64,000 nucleotides of DNA from Brevundimonas sp. (lineage in GTDB: Bacteria > Pseudomonadota > Alphaproteobacteria > Caulobacterales > Caulobacteraceae), in assembly GCA_003248965.1 (NCBI GenBank), contig QFQU01000014.1, forward strand, positions 62,001 to 126,000, read 5' to 3'. A model generated the notes under the pieces. It was not told the DNA's origin and did no database searches. It saw only the letters and a list, made by a program, of their open reading frames with translations. Each line of letters begins with the position of its first letter. Position 1 is the first letter of the stretch. Shown piece by piece: positions 58,411 to 64,000 of the stretch. A program made the position numbers and the translations under genes.

Positions 58411-59175
58411 ATGACCGCCCTTTCCTCCCCGAACGACGACCTGAGGCGGTTTTCCGATGTCCTGGAAGACCTGGGCGACGCTCCCGGCGACAAACTGAGC
58501 CTGGAAGAACTGGTCGCCGCCTTCGGAGAGCGCGGCTTCGGGGCCATGATCCTGATCCTGTCGCTCCTGGCGCTGCTGCCCTGGCCGCCGGGGGGCAAGG
58601 CGGTCTTCGCCGTTCCCATCATACTGATGGCGCTGGAACTGGCGTTTCAGCGCACCAGCGTCTGGCTGCCCCGTTGGATGCTGAACACCGCCGTGTCGCG
58701 CGACGCCTACACGGCTCTGATCCTGTCGCCCATCGCCGCCCCCAACTGGCTGCGGCGGTGGGTGCAGGGCACGAAGTTCCGGATAGCCGGCCGCACCTAT
58801 GGCTTCACCAATGCGGTTCGGCGCGCCGTGCGGCGCCGTCGGAGGGGAACCAGCGTCCTCAGCCTGGTGCGCGCCATCGAACGGCTCAGCCGTCCGCGCC
58901 TGCCCTATCTGACCGGCGACGTGGCCGACACCTTCACCGGCCTGGTCTGCGTCTTTCTGGCCCTGACCATGGCCCTGCCCATCCCCTTCGGCGACGCCCT
59001 GCCGGGGATTGCGCTCCTGCTGTTTTCGCTGGGCATGATGCAGCGCGACGGCGTGGCCATCCTGCTGGGCGTGGTCGCGACCGCCGCCTGCGCGCTGTAT
59101 CTGTTGCTGATCTGGACGACGGTGGTCGATGCCGCCCACCATGTCGCGGCCTGGTTCGCGCGCGTGTTCGGCTAG
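58411..59175 (+). CDS. Exopolysaccharide synthesis protein, ExoD family
   Basis: A 254-residue membrane protein with an N-terminal cytoplasmic helix region (FSDVLEDLGDAPGDKLSLEELVAAFGERGFGAM) and about four to five membrane segments (for example LILSLLALLPWPPGGKAVFAV). ExoD-family proteins affect exopolysaccharide production in rhizobia; the mechanism is unclear. ATG 58411 is used, ATG 58378 in the same frame is possible, and neither has a good ribosome site. Its stop overlaps the flaF stop on the other strand. Confidence 0.82.
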   Translation: MTALSSPNDDLRRFSDVLEDLGDAPGDKLSLEELVAAFGERGFGAMILILSLLALLPWPPGGKAVFAVPIILMALELAFQRTSVWLPRWMLNTAVSRDAYTALILSPIAAPNWLRRWVQGTKFRIAGRTYGFTNAVRRAVRRRRRGTSVLSLVRAIERLSRPRLPYLTGDVADTFTGLVCVFLALTMALPIPFGDALPGIALLLFSLGMMQRDGVAILLGVVATAACALYLLLIWTTVVDAAHHVAAWFARVFG

Positions 59176-59537
59176 GCCGCCTGCTGCGCGCCGCTCGACA
59201 GCCCCTGCATGATCATGCGGTTGATGTCGATCAGGTCCTGAAAGCTCTCCTCGCCGCGCATCACCGCCGAGGAATGGCGATTGACGAACAGGCTCAGCGA
59301 GATGATCTGCGCGCGCATCGGCCCGCCCAGGGCGTTGGCCGGGTCGGCGCACGCGCCGGCCAGCGTCGACCACAGCCGACGGTTCCAGTCCAGCGCGTCG
59401 ATGCGCGTGGTCAGGTCAGTTTCGGGGACTTCGGAGGCATGAACCAGCGCGCGCGTGACCTGACCGAACAGTCGGTACTCCAGGTCGCGCGGGGTTTCAG
59501 CCCGCGCTGTCGCCGCCTTGTACGCCTGAAGCGACAT
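59172..59537 (-). CDS. flaF: Flagellar biosynthesis regulator FlaF
   Basis: A 121-residue FlaF: YKAATARAETPRDLEYRLFGQVTRAL, IDALDWNRRLWSTLAGACAD and FVNRHSSAVMRGEE are family features. In Caulobacter FlaF promotes flagellin secretion or synthesis and opposes FlbT. Its start at 59537 lies within the flbT coding region, so flaF is translated from the same message. Confidence 0.9.
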   Translation of the reverse strand: MSLQAYKAATARAETPRDLEYRLFGQVTRALVHASEVPETDLTTRIDALDWNRRLWSTLAGACADPANALGGPMRAQIISLSLFVNRHSSAVMRGEESFQDLIDINRMIMQGLSSGAQQAA

Positions 59538-59919
59538 TCAGAACTCTCTCTTCGTATTCGACAATCTTACGCGCAGACATCAGCGCCTTGTAATATTCGC
59601 GCGCCAGCACATGGCGCGACGCCGCCACGCACTCGGCCAGGATATCCGGATTTTTCGTCGCGCCCATGAACTCGGACAGGCGCAGGGCCAGTTCGTCGTA
59701 GAATTTCGAGGCGGCGCTCTCGTCCAGATACATCATCATGATCGGGAAATAGATGCGTCGAGCGGGCGTGGTGACGTCCTCGGCCTGCATGATGTCCTTT
59801 TCGCGCAGGACGCTGGCGCGGTTCTGCAGGATCAACACCCCGCGCCGATCGCCGTTCTGGACCACCGCGCCGTTCAGGACGAACTTCTCGCCGGGTTTGA
59901 GGGACAGCTTCAGGGCCAT
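59497..59919 (-). CDS. flbT: Flagellin mRNA regulator FlbT
   Basis: A 140-residue FlbT that represses flagellin synthesis after transcription by binding the leader of flagellin mRNA in Caulobacter. MALKLSLKPGEKFVLNGAVVQNGDRRGVL and the FPIMMMYLDESAASKFYDELALRL block are diagnostic. ATG 59919 follows the open frame from 59982 and matches family start. It overlaps flaF by 41 bp, an unusually large overlap in a window where 4-bp overlaps are the rule. Confidence 0.92.
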   Translation of the reverse strand: MALKLSLKPGEKFVLNGAVVQNGDRRGVLILQNRASVLREKDIMQAEDVTTPARRIYFPIMMMYLDESAASKFYDELALRLSEFMGATKNPDILAECVAASRHVLAREYYKALMSARKIVEYEERVLNVASGVQGGDSAG

Positions 59920-60075
59920 GAACGACCGCACTCCAAGGGGGGCGCGCGGGTCGTTGCCGATCCGTCGCCGATTAGAGACCAACCTACGCGTCAGGGGTTA
60001 ATCATACCTTGTCCCGACCGGCCGACGGAACACCCCCGGATAGGCGGCGTTCCTTCTCCCAGAAGGAGACGCCCC

Positions 60076-60516
60076 ATGCCGGACAACGACTATCAGGACG
60101 ACCAGGCCCAGTCCGAAACCTTCGACGAAACCCACATCGACGACGATGGCGACGGGGACCTGCTGCTGGACGAGGCGGACCAGGTCCTGGACGTGACCCA
60201 GGCCGATGGCGACGCCGACGAGGACGACTTCGACGAGGACGACATCGATCTGGATGACCAGATGGCCCTGGACGGCATAGAGCGCGAGGCCGACGCCCTC
60301 CTGGGCGCCGACGCCGCTCGCGTCAGCCAGTCGGACGTCGACGGCGCGCCCCAGGAAGCGCCCGACGAGGTCGAACTGGTCTACACCGGCCTGATGCGCA
60401 ACGTCCGCGGCGCCCAGGCCAGCGCCGCCCACTGGGAGGCCAAGCGCCTGTCGGACGACGACATCGCCGACCTGGGCTATGGCCCCGACGACGACGCTGA
60501 CCACCCCTCTCACTGA
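60076..60516 (+). CDS. Highly acidic hypothetical protein
   Basis: A 146-residue protein dominated by Asp and Glu (for example DADEDDFDEDDIDLDDQMAL) with a less acidic C-terminal portion (ELVYTGLMRNVRGAQASAAHWEAKRLSDDDIADLGYG). It may bind cations or nucleic-acid-binding proteins, but there is no recognised family. AGAAGGAGAC precedes the ATG at 60076. It is followed 21 bp later by another small charged protein, so the two may be a unit. Confidence 0.7.
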   Translation: MPDNDYQDDQAQSETFDETHIDDDGDGDLLLDEADQVLDVTQADGDADEDDFDEDDIDLDDQMALDGIEREADALLGADAARVSQSDVDGAPQEAPDEVELVYTGLMRNVRGAQASAAHWEAKRLSDDDIADLGYGPDDDADHPSH

Positions 60517-60537
60517 ACTCTTGACGGAGCGAACGCC

Positions 60538-60729
60538 ATGACCGACGACAGCCGCCGCGACCAGACGCCCGACGATCCCCACGCCGTCCGCTGCCCGCCC
60601 GAAGAGGGCAAGCCGGATCAGCTTCACAAGCTGGAAGAGGCTGAAGACCGACAACAGGCCCTCGTGGACGAAGGTCTTGAGGAAACCTTCCCCGCCAGCG
60701 ACCCCGTCTCGGTCAAGCGCATCACCTGA
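60538..60729 (+). CDS. Small conserved charged protein
   Basis: A 63-residue protein, MTDDSRRDQTPDDPHAVRCP at its start, ending LEETFPASDPVSVKRIT. The terminal EETFPASDPVSV motif recurs in small alphaproteobacterial proteins, suggesting real conservation, but function is unknown. A GACGGAGCG site precedes the ATG. Confidence 0.7.
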   Translation: MTDDSRRDQTPDDPHAVRCPPEEGKPDQLHKLEEAEDRQQALVDEGLEETFPASDPVSVKRIT

Positions 60730-60796
60730 TCGCTGTTCAGGACCGTTTCAATCCGCTACGCGCTGATCGACACAGTCACGCGGGAGCGGATACGCC

Positions 60797-61657
60797 ATGA
60801 GCCGGTTCGAGGGCACCGACAACTATATCGCCACCGCCGACCTGAAGGTGGCGGTCAACGCCGCGGTCGCCCTTGAACGGCCCCTGCTGATCAAGGGCGA
60901 ACCCGGCACCGGCAAGACCGTCCTCGCCTATGAGATCGCCAAGGCCTTCGACGCCCCCTTGATCACCTGGCACGTCAAATCGACCACCAAGGCCCACAAC
61001 GGCCTCTACGAATACGACGCCGTCAGCCGTCTGCGCGACAGCCAGTTGGGCGAGGAACGCGTCCACGACGTCCGCAACTATCTGAAGAAGGGCAAGCTGT
61101 GGGAGGCCTTCACCGCCCCCGTGCGCCCTGTCCTTCTGATCGACGAGATCGACAAGGCCGATATCGAGTTTCCGAACGACCTGCTTCAGGAACTGGATCG
61201 GATGGAGTTCTACGTCCAGGAAACGGACGAGACGATCCGCGCCGAGGTGCGGCCCATCGTCATCATCACTTCCAACAATGAAAAGGAGCTGCCGGACGCC
61301 TTCCTGCGGCGCTGCTTCTTCCACTACATCTGCTTCCCGGACGCCGACACCCTGTCGGCCATCGTCGAGGTCCACTTCCCCGGCATCAAGCCGCGCCTCG
61401 TGTCCGAGGCGCTCAAGACCTTCTATGAGATCCGCGACACGCCGGGCCTGAAGAAGAAGCCCTCCACCTCCGAACTGCTGGACTGGCTGAAGCTGCTGCT
61501 GGTCGAGGACATCGACGCCGAGACCCTGCGTGAAAAGACGCCGAACAAGCTGATCCCGCCGCTGCACGGCGCCCTGCTCAAGAACGAACAGGACGTGCAT
61601 CTGTTCGAACGTCTGGCCTTCCTGAACCGGCGCGAGGGTGCGCGGCCCGGCGGTTGA
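60797..61657 (+). CDS. MoxR-family AAA+ ATPase
   Basis: A 286-residue AAA+ protein with Walker A GEPGTGKTVLAYEIAKAF, Walker B VLLIDEIDKADIEF and sensor VIITSNNEKELPDAFLRRC. MoxR proteins act as chaperone-like ATPases for metal-cofactor or membrane complexes. They usually neighbour a VWA-domain (CoxE-like) gene, but none is visible here. The C-terminal lid is TPGLKKKPSTSELLDWLKLLL. Confidence 0.92.
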   Translation: MSRFEGTDNYIATADLKVAVNAAVALERPLLIKGEPGTGKTVLAYEIAKAFDAPLITWHVKSTTKAHNGLYEYDAVSRLRDSQLGEERVHDVRNYLKKGKLWEAFTAPVRPVLLIDEIDKADIEFPNDLLQELDRMEFYVQETDETIRAEVRPIVIITSNNEKELPDAFLRRCFFHYICFPDADTLSAIVEVHFPGIKPRLVSEALKTFYEIRDTPGLKKKPSTSELLDWLKLLLVEDIDAETLREKTPNKLIPPLHGALLKNEQDVHLFERLAFLNRREGARPGG

Positions 61658-61736
61658 ATTGCGGCGGTCCCTTACCGCGATTTCACTGGAATCTCTCCGG
61701 CCAGGGCGCATCATGGCGACAATGAGAGGTCAGATC

Positions 61737-62537
61737 ATGCGTCCGTTTCTGCTGCCGCTGCTGCTGATCGCGGGTCTTGGCGCCTGCGACGGCGAAAACT
61801 CGTTCCGTATCACCGCCTCCACCTCGGACGACGGGACGGGCAAGGGGGTGCTGCGGGTCATCGACGCCCTGCAATGCCCCGACGCGGTCGGTGTTCTGAC
61901 GCGCAAGGGCCTGGCCGCCAACGGCGGCGCCAGCTGCGTCTATGGCGGGCCGAAGGGCGCCGAGGTGATCCTGCACCTGGTCAAGCTTGACGGCCGCAGC
62001 CCCGACGCCGTGCTGAAGGATTTCGAGGCCCAGATGGCCGCCAGCCTGCCCCAGGCCGACGCACGCCTGAAGGCCGATCAGCCCCCTGCCCCGCTGCCCG
62101 CCGCAACGAACGGCGGCGACGAGGCTACGGTTCAGGCCCCGGGCGTGGACATCCGCACCAAGGGCGACGACGCCTCCGTCCGCCTGCCGGGCCTCAGCAT
62201 CGACACGCGCGGCGACAACGCCAATGTCCGCATCGGCGGCATCAACATTCAGGCCAAGGACGGACAGGGCGTGCGCACCGAAACCAGCACCGTCAGCGTG
62301 GACAGCAGCGGCCCCTCGACCCGTGTGCGCGCCCGCGCGCCGGGTGCGGCCACCCGCATGACCTATGTCGTCGCCGACGATCAGCCCTCCCCCGCCGGCT
62401 GGCGTCGCGTCGGTTTCGAAGCGCGCGGTCCGGAAGGCGGCCCCCTGGTCGTCGCCACCATCCGCTCCAAGGACCGGAATGGCGACCGCGTCTTCGACTC
62501 GGCCAAGGATCTGGTCTCCCTGAACGTCGGCGACTGA
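61737..62537 (+). CDS. Hypothetical lipoprotein with 16-residue internal repeats
   Basis: A 266-residue protein with a lipobox in LLLIAGLGACDGE, and a middle region (about 145-190) of three related units: VDIRTKGDDASVRLPG, SIDTRGDNANVRIGG and NIQAKDGQGVR. The Ile-x-Thr/Ala-x-Gly-Asp-x-x-x-Val-Arg pattern suggests a short beta-solenoid or strand-turn stack. A folded C-terminal segment (VVADDQPSPAGWRRVGFEARG) follows. No family is recognised. ATG 61713 in the same frame is an alternative start without a ribosome site. Confidence 0.7.
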   Translation: MRPFLLPLLLIAGLGACDGENSFRITASTSDDGTGKGVLRVIDALQCPDAVGVLTRKGLAANGGASCVYGGPKGAEVILHLVKLDGRSPDAVLKDFEAQMAASLPQADARLKADQPPAPLPAATNGGDEATVQAPGVDIRTKGDDASVRLPGLSIDTRGDNANVRIGGINIQAKDGQGVRTETSTVSVDSSGPSTRVRARAPGAATRMTYVVADDQPSPAGWRRVGFEARGPEGGPLVVATIRSKDRNGDRVFDSAKDLVSLNVGD

Positions 62538-62894
62538 CGCCAGGGCGCGGGTCGTCCCTGGACTTTCCAAGGACTTGGCTCGAATTTTCGCCTTTCTGCG
62601 CCCGCTTCACGAAACTGGCGTACAATGGCCGCCTGGTCTTTGCCATCGCCACGCCACCCCGGTCCGCTCCCAGGCCGGCGCCTTCCGATTTCGGACGGAT
62701 CGGACTGTTCGGACTCTGTTTTCCGTCCCGCTCGCCATCATCGGGCTTGCCCCAGGATGACGATCCAGAGAAATTTCGGACTGTTCGGACTGCTCGGACT
62801 CCGTTTTTCCGTTTCTCCTCCGGCCCGCGCCGCTTGATCCCGGCGCGTCTTTGCGTCACCTGACCAGCCCGTAAGCGATCAGGATGCGAACGCC
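62538..62894. repeat. 357-bp gap with repeated CGGACTGTT-type units
   Basis: Two similar 36-nt blocks at 62691-62726 and 62776-62812 each hold three 9-nt units of the form TCGGACnGn followed by TGTTTTCCG or CCGTTTTTCCG. They are direct repeats 85 nt apart. No coding frame in the gap is convincing. The T runs after each block could act in termination. Confidence 0.6.
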
Positions 62895-63536
62895 TTGGCC
62901 GAGCGCCCCAAGAAGAAGACCGAAGTTCGGGCCTGGCAGCGCATGCTGTCCGGCCGTCGCCTGGACCTGCTCGACCCCTCGCCCTTCGACATCGAGATCG
63001 AGGACATCGCCCACGGCCTGGCCCGCGTGGCCCGCTGGAACGGCCAGACCATCGGCGAACACGCCTTCTCGGTCGCCCAGCACAGCGTGGTGGTCGAAGA
63101 GATCGCCGCCCACATCAAGCCGGGCCTGGATCCCAAATGGCGCCTGGCGGCCCTGCTGCACGACGCCTCGGAATATGTCATCGGCGACATGATCTCGCCG
63201 TTCAAGGCCGCGCTCGGCTCGGGCTACAAGGATTTCGAGGCCCGGCTGGAAGCGGCGATCCACGTCCGCTACGGCCTGCCGCCCAAGACGCCGCAAACGA
63301 TCAAGACCCTGATCAAGAAGGCCGACAAGGCCTGCGCCTTCTTCGAAGCCACCCAGTTGGCCGGCTTCACCGAAAAGGAATCGCTCGGCTTCTTCGGCTC
63401 CCCGCCCGAGGGCTACAGCCTGACGATCGAGCCTCAGCCCGCCTCCATCGCCCAGGCCCGTTATCTGGAACGCTATCAGGTCCTGGCCAAGGCGGTGGGC
63501 CTGCTGCCTTCCGACGACGCCTGGCACACCGAATAG
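62895..63536 (+). CDS. HD-domain phosphohydrolase (YfbR-like)
   Basis: A 213-residue HD hydrolase. The metal-binding His and Asp are seen in HSVVVEEIAAHIK and AALLHDASEYVIGDM, and a later aspartate in LIKKADKACAFF. YfbR-type enzymes are 5'-nucleotidases. Relatives in alphaproteobacteria are placed next to the NUDIX gene that follows here and assigned to NAD metabolism by context. The start is TTG 62895 (MAERPKKKTEVRAWQ). Confidence 0.88.
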   Translation: MAERPKKKTEVRAWQRMLSGRRLDLLDPSPFDIEIEDIAHGLARVARWNGQTIGEHAFSVAQHSVVVEEIAAHIKPGLDPKWRLAALLHDASEYVIGDMISPFKAALGSGYKDFEARLEAAIHVRYGLPPKTPQTIKTLIKKADKACAFFEATQLAGFTEKESLGFFGSPPEGYSLTIEPQPASIAQARYLERYQVLAKAVGLLPSDDAWHTE

Positions 63537-63538
63537 CC

Positions 63539-64000
63539 ATGGCGCAGTCGGGCGATCAGGGTGTCCGTATCGGCCTGTCGGTCGTCGTCATGACGCTGAA
63601 GGACCGGCAGGCGGTCGTCCTGACCACCCAGGCCGAGAACGGTGACACCCTTCTGCCCTTCGGCCCGTTCGATCCGGCGCGCGACCGCACCTTCGAACGC
63701 GCCCTGCGCGACTTCGTCACGGCCCAGACCGGCTTTCGTCTGGGCTTCGTCGAACAACTCTACACCTTTGGCGACGCCGGCCGCGCCGTGCCGCGCGCCG
63801 CGCCCGAGGGCGACCGCCCCCGCGACGTCTCCATCGGCTATCTGGCCCTGACCCCTGATTCGGCCGAGGGTCAGACCCACGACGCCCGCTGGCGCGCCGT
63901 CTTCGACGTCTTCCCATGGGAAGATCGCCGCCGCGAGAACGCTCACCTGACCGCCCTCGTGACCGACGGGCTGACCGCCTGGGCCGGGGACGACGACCGC
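63539..64000 (+). CDS. NUDIX-like protein, predicted NAD regulator (3' end outside window)
   Basis: The first 154 residues of a protein with a NUDIX-type core (VRIGLSVVVMTLKDRQAVVLTTQAENG and LPFGPFDPARDRTFERALRDFV). The NUDIX box is degenerate, as expected for regulatory members of the COG4111 group linked by context to NAD metabolism in alphaproteobacteria. The start ATG at 63539 is 2 bp after the HD gene stop, so they are cotranscribed. Confidence 0.75.
   Translation, partial: MAQSGDQGVRIGLSVVVMTLKDRQAVVLTTQAENGDTLLPFGPFDPARDRTFERALRDFVTAQTGFRLGFVEQLYTFGDAGRAVPRAAPEGDRPRDVSIGYLALTPDSAEGQTHDARWRAVFDVFPWEDRRRENAHLTALVTDGLTAWAGDDDR

Overview
The window is a GC-rich chromosomal segment of an alphaproteobacterium of the order Caulobacterales, most likely a Brevundimonas-like organism. 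The evidence is a MipZ division-positioning ATPase, an SpmX-type polar muramidase-like protein with two C-terminal membrane segments, a bactofilin, the FlbT/FlaF flagellin regulators, a tRNA-His lacking G-1/C73, and several promoters that fit the Caulobacter housekeeping consensus (TTGACGS - 10 to 14 nt - GCTANAWC). I see no prophage, plasmid module or CRISPR array. Nearly all of it is ordinary, densely packed core genome.

Layout. 1-783: 3' part of an ABC importer ATPase. 780-8232 (minus): one long operon, iscR, an IscS-like desulfurase, sufB, a small membrane protein, sufC, sufD, sufS, sufT and sufA, ending in a TfoX-domain gene. Most of its genes are joined by overlapping stop and start codons. 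8391-15483: a hydrolase whose nucleophile serine is replaced, a DMT transporter, an outer-membrane-channel-like protein, ahpF/ahpC, and a DUF1343 muramidase with a DOMON-like partner. 15504-19813: tyrS behind a likely leaderless Tyr-codon leader peptide, a GIY-YIG nuclease gene enclosed by 31-bp perfect inverted repeats, bcp, a bactofilin, and prfB with its programmed frameshift. 19814-27183: PBP1A, ohr, cobS, small hypotheticals, a J-domain protein, mipZ and a SPOR lipoprotein. 27329-30432 (minus): aromatic amino-acid genes (class II DAHP synthase, an ACT-less prephenate dehydratase, a Phe/Tyr-rich leader peptide, chorismate mutase). 30849-42373: an aminotransferase, a dicarboxylate symporter, gph, glmU-rpiA, an M28 peptidase, ligA and an aldo/keto reductase. 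42683-44732 (minus): exbB-exbD-tonB. 45387-50016 (minus): yacG, an RNase E/G, maf, infA, UPF0262, DUF2948, murA. 50526-64000: msrB, lipB, fliN-like, a decayed tRNA-Leu in front of mgtE, spmX with a sigma-54 promoter, isovaleryl-CoA dehydrogenase, flaF/flbT, a MoxR ATPase, and an HD/NUDIX pair running off the end.

How the parts work together. The suf operon is a complete Fe-S assembly line with its own Rrf2/IscR regulator and a matching palindrome upstream. Three peroxide-defence units (ahpCF, bcp, ohr) and msrB lie nearby. The aromatic genes cover the first step of the shikimate pathway and the branch to phenylalanine. A translated leader rich in Phe and Tyr codons precedes chorismate mutase, and a second leader with tandem Tyr codons precedes tyrS. 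Together they suggest that this lineage senses aromatic aminoacyl-tRNA by ribosome position on leader peptides. MipZ, SpmX, bactofilin, FlbT and FlaF belong to the cell-cycle, polarity and flagellar programme, and the mipZ and spmX upstream regions carry the expected GANTC and sigma-54 signals.

The most interesting items are the two leader peptides, the inverted-repeat GIY-YIG cassette between tyrS and bcp, the tRNA-Leu-like element fused to the mgtE ribosome binding site, and the small membrane protein embedded in the suf operon.
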